NCBI GenBank assembly: GCA_026120035.1
Contig: JALRME010000054.1
Span: forward strand, 62,001-126,000
Source: Coleophoma eucalyptorum
Taxonomy: Eukaryota; Ascomycota; Leotiomycetes; Helotiales; Dermateaceae
Reading direction: 5' to 3'
Length of the DNA: 64,000 bases
Shown here one piece after another: positions 45,802 to 58,657 of the stretch. Numbering within the stretch: position 1 is the stretch's first letter; each line of letters begins with the position of its first letter. A program made the translations under genes and the position numbers. Below the pieces are notes generated by a model that made no database searches, was not told the DNA's origin, and saw nothing but the letters and a program-made list of their open reading frames with translations.

Positions 45802-47709
45802 GGTTGAACCTTACCCCTCCATGGCGGAACGAGTTTCTTGACTTTGGGAACGGATCTCCTTGAAATACCCCAGAATGTTTTGTTTTGTTGATTGATACCA
45901 CTCTCATTTGCATTGGTTATTGTTGGTCTTTGTCGCTATCATGCTGCGTATTGATACCTTTGATACCCAGATTTATACCCTGACTGTCTTTCGCAACCGC
46001 CACTAGGGCAACCACTCAGCTAATATCTAATAAAACTCTCATATGTTTGCGTAAACCGAGGTCCAATCTGCCACTACTTTTTCGTGAAAGTGATATTATG
46101 ACAAGTTACTGAAGGGCCGAATGTCTGTTAATCACGTGACGGATAGCCGAAGGTAAGTATACACAGATAGATCGTGGAGACCACGTAGGTACAAGATCAC
46201 TGAGATGGTTCAGGAACTAAAGTAAAATTCTAATTTATACCCGCGTGATAATTCACATTTCTATGTAGCCTTCATTGCTTGACCACTTTATTTGGCTCTT
46301 ATGGAATATTTCGATTTGAAGATCGGTTTTATATTGAGCAAACGATAATGGGGCTCAACTATCGGGCCTCGAGCCTCCGGCAAGACTCGAAAGAATTAGC
46401 GTGAGATTAATTGCTTTATTCTCAATATTTCTTATTATCACATGCTGGTGGATAGAATCGGTAGCTGCAAGTCGAACTCCTAGCTATTCTTAGAGTGCGT
46501 TTCCAAGCTCGACCATTGGTTGTCACTGGCTGGCGACCGCAGTGACTTGCATCCGAGTTGTGCGGAAACAAACTAGTGATTTAAAATGCCGTCTCGTAAA
46601 GATTGCTCATGTCCGTAGGCTTTAAAGTCGGAAATGGCCCTTGAAGCTTGTTGGCTATTCGAATATGGGAAGGTCGCTTAACACGGTGTTCGTGGTGTTC
46701 TGGGCACTCCTTCGACTGACTTTACCTTATTTTCTATCTAATGGATGACCAACGCCCAGCAGTTTATATGAGCCAATCGATAGAGTGATTCTGCTATTTT
46801 CATGAAGATAGATGTACCGAATAACCACCAAACCTTCCCAAATCACAATAGCGGTGTGAGTAGGGAAATAGGACGTCCCCTTTTTTCTGAGATGCCTATG
46901 ACATCTAGGGAATAAACTGGTACTGTCTAAAAGCACGGCAGTCGTTCCCTGCTATCGCTCCTAGAGCTCGCTTGCTAAAAGTTTAAGCGACGAGCTCTTG
47001 AGCTCCACTACACCATCTACATGATCATCGTAACCTCTTCAACACCGATCTGCTCTATCATTGCTACAAAAAATTGTTCGTTCGTTTTTGAATGTTCATG
47101 CTCCCCGGTTGATCCTACGAGTATGCGGTGTCTACAAGATCACAACATCGTTCTGACGACTTATTAAGGAAGTATGCGTTCCACCTCTTTGATACAATTT
47201 CACATACCCTCGATCTGAGGTCAAGCCAACCTGATCTTCAACTGCCTACTTTCAAACACTTAACCAAAAATAAAAGTAGGATATTTGGGTGTTTGAACTG
47301 TCCTAATCAAGCTATTATCAGCTGCTCCACCCAAATCCTAGCTTATATCGAAGCTCTTACCTTGAAATTCTATGGCCAACTTCGCATTTGCAATAATGGC
47401 ACAACTTTGACCAGACCAACCACAATATCATGTTATCATTGAGCTTCTTTTAGATACCCACTCTTCATGTTCTCAATCTCTTCCTCGTGCCTTCAATCGT
47501 CTCGCAGCCACGTGCAATCAGTTTCAACGCTTTCACAGAACTTGACCTCGGCGTTAGCTTACAATCATCACCCAATTACCCTATATTTGATATATCTTGG
47601 ACTCATTTACTCTGTTAGCTTCATTTTTATCTTCACCTTCATTCTTAATTACAGACCCGTATTTTTTATCACATAGTCACCATTATAGATCGCGCTCACA
47701 GCCATCACA
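45802..47709. other. Spacer of 1.9 kb, AT-rich
   Basis: It holds the 3' UTR of the PH-domain gene and the promoter of the next gene. GAGCTCG (46964-46970) and CGAGCTC (46991-46997) form an inverted repeat with a 20-nt loop. The open frame at 47128-47442 lacks domain character. No gene is supported. Confidence 0.5.
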
Positions 47710-49635
47710 ATGGTCGATCACAGGAGCGAAAATGCTGCGCGCCTATGGGCCGAGGATAAAAAGCTTCACGGGATAGTAGACCCCACACCCGAGGAGATTG
47801 CGCGGGAAAAGATGATTCGTGGACTTGAAAAATGGCCTTGGAAAGGTCTTCCCGAGAGGCTGGTGATGCTAGTAAGTTTTGAATTCGACTTCTAGTTTGA
47901 GACGTGAATATTGAGAAGAACTTGTTGCATCGATTTTGAGCTGACCAAAGCCCAGGCACACTGCACTGTGAACCACTTCCACCGATTTTCGATTCCATAT
48001 GTGGCTCAAACTGCGCCCATATTCAAAGCTTTGAACATTCCGGAATTACGTGCTTCTTTACTCAGATCTGTCTATCTCTATCACCAAGCCATCTCCGCCT
48101 TTGCTGCCACCAGTCAAGAGTGCTTGAGGATGGTTGAGTCGGATGTGGTAAGCCACACGCAACCTCAGAGCCAAGGTCTTGCTGCTGATAATTGCCTAGA
48201 CGATTTGGAATGTTGCAAATGGTGACAGCTCTGGATGCGACATCAAATTAAATTCACCATTGTTAGAGGTCAACAGGGTGAAAGTGCGGTCAGAAAAGAA
48301 TGCCAAAGGGCTACCGTTAACTTTCAGGGAGCGGATGGCGGGTATTGTGCCCGTTGTCGGTCCCAATCTGATCATAACACCAGTAAGATCTAACCAAGGC
48401 GATATTTCATACGCCGAGCAATTATTGAATCTTGGAAAGCTGAGTAAGTCAGGCTTCAACCGAGTTACACATTGTCTGGTAAGAGGCTAACGCGTCTATG
48501 AAGCGCTAGGGCTTTCAAATTACGCTGGAAGTCTCAGAAACGTACAGTTCCATAGAGTGCAACTGCTTACAATCGATCTGCTTGGATTGGTGGTTCCATA
48601 CTTTAACAATCTGGAGAATCTGGGCGTTTACAATTGCCCACTACTTAGTTTTAGAGACACGATCCCTCTTCTCAGAATTGTTCGGTCACCAAAATGCAAA
48701 GGAAAAAGTGTTACACTTGATTTCTTCCCATCTTTCCACGTTGGACCGATCCCTATTCCAGGAGACGATAATTATTCTGGATCGTATGGAGTAACCTGGG
48801 ATAATGCTGAGATAGATACGCGGCTGGCAATTTGGAAGATGATCCCACGGATCATACGACAAGCCCGACATCAAGGTGTGGACTTTGAATCAATGCACAG
48901 TGCTTTTAGACTATGGCTGGAATGGGGGCCATGCTGGAGAGTAGGTGAGACACTGAAGATGCTAGGGGATTCGAAGGCAAGCGACGAGGAGATTGTGGCA
49001 CAGGTTGCATATAACGTTTACTGGGGAGATATTGGAAGACTGCACGTAAGGCTTCCAAATCGACCAGAAGGATCGGCATGGTAAGTTGCAATATATATGC
49101 TTCAGGGGCCAAGAGTACTAACCAGGGAATTAGGACAACAAAGCGATATTTGTGTAGCAGTTGCCGAGAGAATGTCCTGGGAATTTTCTACGACTATCCC
49201 CAAGTTCGTCAAGCAACCATCTGTGCTCAATCCACTACAATTTTGTGTCTCGGTTGCAAACTGGATCAATACTTGCTATGCGAAAATGACCATTATAAGC
49301 ACGGCAAGAGGATGCTGGTTGATGCGTGGATGGGCCGTGGCCTCCTAGCAAAAGATGCCGAGGAGCCTTTACTTTCAGAGATATTCTCGAAGCCGTTCCT
49401 CGACAATGGTCTTTGCTGGGCAGAAAGATTAGACAGCCGCCGAGAATTGCATTTAGCAAGTGGCGTAGATAAGGAGAAGCATGAACGACAACGTAACCTG
49501 GCATATTTGCGCGCCGGCAAACTTGGTCGTCCCGAGCTAATATCACCTACGATTGAGTCGAAGGACAAGGATTTGAAAGAGTCGAAGTGGAACAGCTGGA
49601 GATGGGATCGACTTCGCGGGCACAGCCGCTTTTAA
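47710..49635 (+). CDS. Uncharacterised protein with LRR-like core and Cys-rich C-terminal part
   Basis: Five exons (47710-47871, 47956-48147, 48200-48443, 48510-49080, 49134-49635) give 556 aa. Near residues 46-56 the sequence GLPERLVML resembles the start of an F-box, but the rest of the motif is weak. Residues 200-245 (LSNYAGSLRNVQFHRVQLLT, then LVVPYFNNLENLGVYNCPLL) have leucine-rich-repeat spacing as in F-box/LRR proteins. The C-terminal exon has CSSC, CLGC and further Cys/His residues between about 397 and 455, possibly a zinc site. I do not recognise a named family; substrate-receptor function is only suggested. All junctions use GT-AG and keep frame, and the first intron has a CTGAC branch site. 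Confidence 0.65.
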
Positions 49636-50880
49636 GTATGTTTATTCTATCCTGTGATGGCAAGTGCCGACTCTTAAGAAAGGTGACACATTAACAGCTC
49701 GAACTGAGCTGGCCCTCAGAGGCACCGAGGTTCTTGGACAGAATAAATAAGATGCCAACAGTTTTACCCTTCTTTGGAACGCGTTCAACGCACTGAAGTA
49801 TGCTTATAAGGTGGAGACTACCATTACTGCAGCCGCGATGACTTGGTTTGGGTTGGGGAAAAGTGCTAGTAGGGGATTAGAAGTGTTCTTTAGGCCGCAT
49901 ATGCTAGTGCAAATAACTCGCTGGCTTTGATAGCCACTTTGTTACGAGAGAGACATAGAATAGCGCGATGACTTTTGCGTGAGGTTCTTTTTTTGTTGAT
50001 TGTGTAACACCACCTACGCTTCGGGATTTGGTTCCGACAACCACATCAGTTCGAACCAAGCTTTTGGCTTACAGGCCTCGTAATCCCTGTCGAAGAAGGA
50101 GAGCAGAGGCAAATGCTAAGTTTGGCATCAGATGCAGTGAGACCAAGCATGCTGACAGGACGACGCAGATGGATGTGGTATCTGCAAGCCCTGCGGCTAT
50201 GGGTGTCGACGGATGATGAACCTGAGCAATGCCGGAAGTAAAGTAGGCCACCACGCGATGTTGCATCATGCTGTGTGGGCCATGGGTGAAGAAAAGCATA
50301 TGATTCCGTCTGGGCGCCAACCACTTCCATATTACTTGCTCTCTGGTTGCAGGAGCAGTCGCTGAGGGGGAGCCGGGCGATAGCAGGTAGCAGGTGGGCT
50401 GGTAGGGGAGCAGGGAGGAGAGAAGCGAAGCTCTTGACCGGCCCTCTCCACGAGTTGACAGGCCCTCTCGGCACTTTGATTGGCGAGTTGTCGTGCAGCT
50501 CTTCTGCAACTCAGCGCTTACAACTCTTCCCTCATGCCTCCTCATTGGCCTCAGCTGCTTTGCTGCTTTCCAACGATGCGGGTGTCGTGCTGTATGCTGT
50601 GTGCCGTGTGCTGACCTGACCACCCCTCATGGTGGTCGTGGCCCGCAATGGCCATATTAAGAGAAAGAGGTCCCTATCTTCGCGCCTCCTCATTTTCTAT
50701 GTTGTGTTGTGTTGTGTTGTGTAGTCGACAGCACCACTCCCACGACAGCTAGTAATTGGAAGCACTCCTGCTCCCATCACAATTCGGAACCCCACGGGCT
50801 GCGACCGACGAGAGAGCTTCACGATTCTGCTTACGACATAATTCAAGCCTGGCGCTTTGTTCTTCCAAACCTCCGACACA
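49636..50880. other. Spacer upstream of the four-pass membrane protein
   Basis: About 1.2 kb. Minus-strand frames (50046-50623) are His/Ser/Arg-rich and not believed. A GTTGT pentanucleotide repeat lies at 50701-50720, probably in the promoter or leader of the next gene. Confidence 0.5.
50701..50720 (+). repeat. (GTTGT)4 microsatellite
   Basis: Four perfect GTTGT units, 160 nt before the start codon of the four-pass membrane protein. Confidence 0.8.
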
Positions 50881-51759
50881 ATGCATATGCCATATCTCTC
50901 AAGGAGATGGAAGTGGCCTAAAGTGTTGATAATCCTATTCGTACTGGAGCTGGGAGGTACTGTTGCGGCTTTGGCACTGTTTGGCATTGCAACCCCCAAC
51001 CTGTTTCGCACAAAACTCTGGGAGGTCGGCTACGAGTATGGCTTCAACTCGAGTCCCCTCCAGGTTCTATATGCGTATGCAAACTACCGACCAATCCCAA
51101 AGATTCCTTTTGTTTGGTCCAAAGCGTAAGTCTACATCCGAACCTGCGAGCTACTGGTAGCTAAAATCGGCGCAGTCTGACAGATTTTAATGTTGCAATT
51201 TCCGTACTTTCCATGTTCATCATGCTGGTGAAAGTCGTGATGTTTATTTTGCATATCTGGTATCCCCTTTTGGGCACAATCGTTAATGCCGCTCTCGTTG
51301 CAATGTGGATAGTCAGTGTATATGGTCAAGCTGGGCCTGATTATTCAGATCCGAAATACCCCAGCAAGGTTGCTTGGTACGTGAGTAAGAGTTGTGTCTA
51401 CGCCAAACCCTCTGGTAACGAGCACTACTGCCTGCTGGCGAAAGGAACTTTTGCAACAACGGTCATCATGATGTAAGTTCTTGAGGCATTCCAGTAATCA
51501 ATGGGGCTGATCCAACTCTAGGATAATTTTCTTCTTCAATTTGGTTCTTGGTATCTGGTCTCTTATTCCATCACGAGGCGAACGAGCAACAGCGAGGTTA
51601 CAGGTCGATGATATGCAAAAGGGATCCCCAACATCAGCGTACAGTGGTCAGGAGTGGGAGATGAAGGGACTACGAGCCACGCCGAAAACACCCTATACAC
51701 CCCGAACTTTGGCATTCAATACATTGGATCGTCGGTTGCCCTTGCGGCAGGGCGACTGA
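50881..51759 (+). CDS. Four-pass membrane protein, fungal-specific, function unknown
   Basis: Three exons (50881-51125, 51176-51472, 51522-51759) give 259 aa. Four hydrophobic segments are visible: about 15-40 (VLIILFVLELGGTVAALALF), 88-112, 114-132 (IVNAALVAMWIVSVYG) and 172-195 (IIFFFNLVLGIWSLI). The loop between the third and fourth carries two cysteines that could form a disulfide. The tail of 60 residues is polar with TPKTPYTPRT, probably cytosolic and phosphorylated. Topology resembles MARVEL or similar four-helix families, but no signature is certain. The two introns lie in comparable phase and keep frame. Confidence 0.78.
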
Positions 51760-53165
51760 AAAGGATGGATTGAGTCGAAAAGACATGGCGTTTGAGTCAA
51801 ACCAGTTCTTAATTTAAAGGTCTCATTCTTGATGGCAATGGACGGTAGCTATTATTGGTCTAAAATTCATTCTCTCAACCAGCGCTCTGCAAATACCCCC
51901 AGCGTACAGCTAATTGTTGTGACTTTGATTCATCGAGTTGTTTGCACAGTCAGCCCCAGCCTAGAATGGTGGAGTGCAAACGTAGGAAGTTCCGCAACGG
52001 GCAGTGGATAAAGCCTTCCTGCTTTTCACCAAGAACAAAAGCGAAACTGACATATTAAATATCTTTTGACTTCTTTCATCCTATCACCGTAAGGTACCAC
52101 ACACTGAGATCGTGACTAGTGCAGCCAGAAAGCCGGAAATCAAGTCCGCCGCGTGATGTCCGGGTTTTGGTGTAAAGTCTTCGTCCTCGCGTGCGCTTTC
52201 CCTGGAATTGGTCCGTTCTTCATCTTTGTCTTTCTCCCCAGCAGTGTTGTTATTGTTGTCGATATCTACCTCCATGCTATCGATGGTGGCCACATGCCAT
52301 TCCGACCGTGAGCACATTTAGCTGCCTTAGTCCCAAGCAAAGTATACCGTACTTAAAGCAAGGCAAACAAGGCGCGCCTGACCTTACCTATACCTTCTCT
52401 ATACTCTACTACTTATATCCGGGTCTCTCTCGGTTTATTTGTATATTTCCTGCTGCTTGCACAAAAGACCCTCAATAAACTTTATTATTGCGATCGTAGA
52501 GATCATCTCGCCCCTAGCGCAAATTCTTGCCACACCAGAGGCTTTTTGGATTCCTCGCTACCTACATACCTTCGCTGTTTTGTCGTGGGATGCCAGGTGC
52601 TTTCACAGTCAAACTTATCTTCGAAAGCTGCATCTGCGGCTTTGTTTGTGTTGCTCAATATTCTCGAGAGTTGTACGGCCTTAGTATGTCCAGAATTGAC
52701 CGTTAAAGATCCCCTGCTACCGAATTTGGACAGCTTGAGTGATTCTTCGACATTGATCATAGTGATTAATTATCCTACAGCGCAGCTCAGCAACCCCACT
52801 TCCCCAGGGCTCGCCCCCCTGATTCGCGTCGCCGGCACTGACTCAAACACCGCATTCTCCAAATTTCCCATGTTCCTGTCGCACTTGAGAACAAGACAGC
52901 AGCACTCGTGCAGTCCATCTTGAGGACTGCATATTGGTTGTCCTTATTTCACCCCAGCATATCATCATTATCCTCGTTATCGACGCTGCATACTGCAACA
53001 AGTAACAGCTACTTTATCTTGCCTCGGCGCCGGCAATAGTTCTAGTTGATCAGCTGTGTGTGGCTTGACAACTACCCACCAGCCCAGCGCCAGGACGCCC
53101 ACGTCACGAAACCGTGCACATCTGCCACCGGGGCTCTCTCCAGCCTTTTCCGAAGGTGCTTTTTC
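51760..53165. other. Spacer of 1.4 kb before the histidine kinase
   Basis: It holds the promoter of the kinase gene. A 77-codon minus-strand frame (52084-52317) could be a small gene and is listed separately. Other frames are not supported. Confidence 0.5.
52084..52317 (-). CDS. Possible small acidic, tail-hydrophobic protein
   Basis: A 77-aa frame beginning at an ATG (52317), with a second ATG 14 codons on. The middle is Asp/Glu/Asn/Lys-rich and the C-terminal 20 residues (AADLISGFLAALVTISVCGT) are hydrophobic, like a tail anchor. Composition is unlike the neighbouring shadow frames. No homologue is recognised and there is no other support, so this may be chance. Confidence 0.25.
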   Translation of the reverse strand: MCSRSEWHVATIDSMEVDIDNNNNTAGEKDKDEERTNSRESAREDEDFTPKPGHHAADLISGFLAALVTISVCGTLR

Positions 53166-56100
53166 ATGTCTACGAAGCCTGAGGTCAAGTCAATATTTAC
53201 CGCTCAACAGAGCATAACCAATCATCAAGAACGAGATCCGCGCACCACGCCGTCTTGCTCGCCGCTACAACATTCAGCAAGCGCCGACGCTGAGAGACCG
53301 CGCAGTCTCTCTGATATATGGGGTGAAGGCGAGACTGGTGCTGAAGCCCTATCACAAGCTGGGCAACGGGCGGCATTCTTGCGAGCTCTAAGAGAGCAAG
53401 ACATCTGCGATCAAGCTGCGATCCATGACTCTATTGCGGCGACATCGACGACCGATGCTAAGTACAGTCCCAAGAGTAACCCGACCTTCCGCAGACCTCT
53501 CTTCCCACCTCCTCAAACCGTAATTTCACCACCGCCGCTGACATTGAAGTCTGCAACGAATGCCTCGAAACGCTTACGGTCCGGTGATACAGCGCTGAAG
53601 AAAGGGAGTCTAGGCCCCGAGCCACTGAGGAAGAGGCCAAAACTGAGAACACAGCGCTCTATCGATCCTGAGAATTATCCTCCTGGGTTTGCGAGAGCCT
53701 TTAATCAACCGCAATCTCCCCTTTTCTTCTCGCATAGTCCACGACAGAGACCGAACCTTCCACCCAGCTTTTCGAGTGAAGAGGCTGCGGATATGTTGAA
53801 CAAGGCACGAGACGATGTATCAGGCACCGTAACTCTGAAACTGGCTCGAGGAAGTGTTTCTCAGGCAAGCCCTCCTCGTTCGACAAGTACGCCAGGTAGT
53901 TGGGCATCTGTAGAAAGGAATAGCATGCCGCGAACTCCGAACACGCGTGGAGCAAAGTCCGGATGGCAGGTATTAGGAAGTGTTGGCGTTATCGAACTCT
54001 TGGAGCAAGATGAAAGGCCGACATTTATTGTAGATGTGGCCAATCCCACCAATTTCAGCCCAGGTGGACCTCTACAGATTGTCTTTGCAAATGCTGCGCT
54101 TCGTGCATACGATTCAATCCTTGAGATGGTGACCGGCAGAACGGATTTGGAGAGCCCGGTTGTTGCCGTAACCAATGATTTCCCAGAGTTTAAGTCCTGG
54201 GCATTGAGTTTCGTCAGGGATAATGAGAGTCTAGATGTCTGCTTGCCGTCATTCTTATATGGTGGTATTCACTGGTCTTGTTCAACACTTCGAAAACGCC
54301 TGAGATTGATCAGTGCATCTCCTTCCTCTACAACGACTGCTGTCGGTATGCTTTCAACTCTTTCTTGTTCATTCTTTTTCGTATCTTCCATACTAGGAAG
54401 TGACCTGACCTAATTGTAGGCTCTTCTGTGGGCGCCATAAGCAATTATTCTGTTGCAAGCGAGCGACCTCGTGAACCAACCTCTTTGGATAGCATCACCA
54501 GTTCTCCACCTATCGAATCGACGGAACCTGCAGATTATTTCGGTGATGCAACCCTTCGGCTATCTAGCACAACTACAGGAGACTATCCAACCACGATGGT
54601 CGAATACCTTCCAAATCAAGCAATGCTTGCTTCACACACCGAATTTGTTGCAGACCAGATTACGCAGTCACGGCATCCCGAAAACTCCTTCGACTGGACG
54701 CGTTTGCCAAACTCCGTAGCGCTGCCTAGGCATATTCAATTTGCACGCTCGATTGATTGGGCCGCCACACCCCTAGGTCCCATAGAGAGCTGGCCCTACG
54801 ACCTCCGTGCTATGTGCAATCTAATCATGGGGTCACCAAATCCCGCAGCAATGTACTGGGGCGAGGAATACGTCGTGAGTCGCATTTCGTCCACTATTTC
54901 ACTATTGTACTTTCCCATCAAGAGGCTCTACGGCAGCGTCTGTCGAATTAGGATCATTCTTCATCATTTATACCGCGCATCACTTAATTCGTATTTCATG
55001 TGATATTCAATTAGTCCTTACTAATACTTGAATGCTTGTTGCTCACCCCAATATTTCTTGATCCATTTCTGCCTCACGTTATTCAAGCTCTTCACGAGGT
55101 CTGTAAATTCTTCTAGATGGCTAATTAGGATATGTCTAGGCGATTTACAACGAAGCTTATATATTACTTGCAGGCCAAAAACACCCCACTTTGATGGTAA
55201 TTATAGCTCAAATGCCTATGAGGATGCTGAGCTAATACACATCAGGGCCAAAGCTACAAGGATGCCTGGAAGGAGATCTGGAATGAGGTAGAGGAAGTGT
55301 TCACAAATGCCAAGCAATCTGGCCAGGCGACAATGAAGGACGACGATCAACTTTTTGTGAAAAGAAACGGGTTTCTCGAGGAGAGCTATTTCTCCTGGTC
55401 CATAGTCCCTTTAATTGGCGAAGATGGGACTATCAAGGGCCTCTATAATCCTGCCTTTGTCCGTCTCGTAAATCAATGACCACTTCTTTCGCTAATACTC
55501 GTATAGGAGAAAACCCGAAGAAAGATAGCAGAAAGACGAATGCTGACCCTGAGGGAAATCGGCGAGAAGACTGCTGCTGCTAAGGACGTTAGGAGCTTTT
55601 GGGGACAAGTTATTAAAGGCCTAGCATATAATGTAGGCCTAAAGAATCGAGAGGGAAACTTCTCCGCTAATCCTTGTTCAGGAGTACGATATACCTTTTG
55701 CTCTTCTCTATTCCGTAAACGATCTTGATCAGGATAGCGATATGAGTTCGATACACTCAGGAAGCCTTGCTCAAGCTCCCCAGTGCATATTAGAAGGTAC
55801 TCTTGGCGTGCCTACAGGTCATCGGTCGACAGTCAGTCCTCTGGACCTCAAGACAAGTGATGAAGGTTTTGCTCCTTACTTGAGAGAATCAATGAAGACC
55901 GATCGCCCGGTCCTCCTGACTGTAGAAGATGGTACTTTGCCTGAAAATCTTGTCGATGGGCTTGAAAATCGAGGGTTTGGAGATCCATGCCGCTCAGTCG
56001 TGGTATTCCCGTGTCATCCAACAACCGGCGAGTCGATTCTTGGCTTTTTGGTGATGGGAATAAATCCTCGAAGGCCTTATGATGATGACTACAACCTATT

Positions 56101-58657
56101 CATCCAACTAACTAGTCGCCAACTCGCAACATCAATGGCAAGTGTTGTCCTTTTCGAGGAGGAGATCAAACGTGGTCAAATTGCAGCAAAGCTTGCGGCA
56201 CTCGACCGCCAAGAGCTATCAAAGCAACTCGATCTCCGGACCCAAGAGGCTGTCGAGAGTGAGACTAAGTTTACTCGGATGGCTGAATTTGCCCCTGTTG
56301 GAATGTTCATAGGTGAGAGCGGCCAGATATGTTTATTAAACCCCTACGGTCTAGTGCTAACATCTGTGGTAGCTGACTCTAAGGGCGATGTTAATTTTGC
56401 AAACGATGCATTTTGGGAATTATCTCGACATCCTCGAAGCGAATTCAGTGCCAAAACCTGGATTGAGAGTATCAGGGATGAGGATAAAGAACAAGTTCGT
56501 ATTCTATGGCAGAAGCTGATAACGGAGAAGATAGCAATAAACCATGAATTTCGATTTAAGACCTTCTGGTCTGATAGAAACGGTAACCGCAGCGACACCT
56601 GGGTTCTTATGAGCGCATATCCAGAAAAGTATCCGAATGGAGACCTCAAAAGCGTCTTTGGTAGTATTACCAATATCTCCCAACAGAAATGGTACGTCTA
56701 GCTGTCACGAATATCCAATATCGGAGGCGTCGTTGCTAATATCTTATAGGGCTGAGGATCTGCAAAAGGTGAGCATATATCGTGATGCACATACAGCTCA
56801 AATTATCCTAATTCATACTTTTAGCGTCGTATGGAGGAAGCGATTGAGATGAAGCGACAACAGGAGAATTTTATTGACATTACTTCGCACGTAAGGTTTC
56901 TCTGGGTTCACGGAGCTTCGTACAAACCTGCTGATGTCACACATAGGAAATGAGAAATCCCCTCAGCGCTATTCTCCAGTGAGTAAATTGAATATATTAT
57001 TCTTCGCTTGGCACATGAGTTAAGCCCTTCTGACATTAAACAGATGCGCTGATGAGATATCAACAACTCTCGGGGAATTTCGCAATCAAGATCAACAGTC
57101 AAGGACAGTTGCAAAACTAGATGACATACTGGAAAGTAGCGTGGACGCTGCTCAGACAATTGCGCTATGCGCACAACACCAAAAGCGGATTGTTGATGAT
57201 ATTTTGACCCTGAGCAAGCTCGATTCTGCCTTATTGTTGGTTACACCTGTCGATGTTCAGCCCGTGGCTGTTGTACAACGAGCACTGAAAATGTTTGAGG
57301 GCGAGTTGGAAACCAACGATATTGGCATTGAGTTCCGCTTAGAGCAAAACTATCTGGATCTTTCAGTTGACTGGGTCAAACTAGATCCATCTAGGCTGCT
57401 GCAGGTTCTGATTAATTTGACGACCAACGCAATCAAGTTTACTCATGCTCAGACAAAACGTACCATTATAGTCAGCATAGGCGCATCCACAGAACGACCT
57501 GGGTCTAGTGGTGACTCTGCTGTCTCCTACTTTCCCACCCGGAAACTCAGAGATGTTACCGATGATGAGACAGAATGGGGCAATGGCGAGAATATCTATT
57601 TGACGTTCGCAGTACAGGACACAGGCCGTGGGCTAAGTGATGATGAGAAAAAGTTGCTCTTCCTCCGGTTTTCTCAAGCTTCACCAAGGACGCATGTGCA
57701 ATATGGCGGTTCTGGATTGGGTCTGTTTATATCAAGGGAACTTACGGAGCTACAAGGTGGCGAGATTGGCGTTGCATCAGAGCGAGGTGTCGGCAGCACA
57801 TTTGCCTTCTTCGTGAAGGCTAGAAGGGTCGACAACGGTGCGCAGGAAGACAACTCGATCACTAACACCCTCATCAATCTACGTAAGAATCCTTCGAACA
57901 ACTCTATGACTATTGAGAGCCGGAAAAATTCGGCAGGTAAAGATCCAAGCCATTCTGGTGCTATTGCGCATTCATCCCAAGGACCGACTTTGTTAGCAGT
58001 GGAACGACGGCCATCAGTCGATAGTAGGATGTTCAAAGTCCTTATTGTCGAAGATAATCTGGTCAATCAACGTGTTTTACAAAAGCAGTTGACAAATAGC
58101 GGGATGAAGGTCCACGTTGCAAATCACGGAGTAGAAGCGCTAGACCTCCTCAAGACCTCCAGATTCTGGAAAGGCAGGGAAGAAAATGGCATTGAATTGT
58201 CCGTCATACTCATGGATCTCGAAATGCCCATTATGGATGGCTTGACGTGCGCAAGAAGGATTCGCGAGCTTGAGGCCGAAGGCACTTTAGTTTCTCGTAA
58301 GGAAATTCGCTCGTTTTCCCCGCTCAGGTGCTTTGGTGTAGTGCATTTCCGGATCAGTTGATTATCCTTGATACATCTAGGATTCTACAGGATCGGCCCA
58401 AACTAACTTTCTGGTATCTAGACGTCCCCATTGTGGCTGTTACAGCAAACGCGCGCCTGGAACAAATTGAAGACGCAAAGACGGCAGGAATGGTATGTTT
58501 GCCAAAAGCTTAGAGTTGAGGCCATTTCATAAACACAACTGACAATACTTAGGATGATGTGGTATCAAAGCCATTCCGTATTCCAGAACTGATACCAAAG
58601 ATTGAGGAACTGGTTGAAAAGAGTAAAGAACGGCTAAAAGAGAAATCACTCATATAA
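53166..58657 (+). CDS. Hybrid histidine kinase with PAS region and receiver domain
   Basis: Thirteen exons (53166-54345, 54420-54874, 55140-55196, 55246-55458, 55507-55632, 55682-56312, 56373-56691, 56750-56768, 56825-56890, 56947-56978, 57044-58296, 58422-58492, 58553-58657) give 1508 aa. Sensor part: PAS-like segments near 540-640 (YWGEEYVAIYNEAYILLAGQ) and near 890-1000 (PVGMFIADSKGDVNFANDAF) flanking a GAF-like region. Kinase part: H box SHEMRNPLSAI with phospho-acceptor His1022, N box LINLTTNAIKF, G boxes DTGRGLS and GGSGLGLF. Receiver: KVLIVEDNLVNQ, phospho-acceptor Asp1424 in ILMDLEMP, and the conserved Lys in VSKPF. All catalytic motifs are intact. It should feed a phosphorelay through a Ypd1-type carrier to Skn7/Ssk1. 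There are no transmembrane segments, so it probably senses a cytosolic cue. Confidence 0.92.

Noticed and set aside
46441..46520. Possible tRNA, from a GTCGAACTCC stretch
   Set aside because: No matching A box, acceptor stem or anticodon arm could be folded around it.
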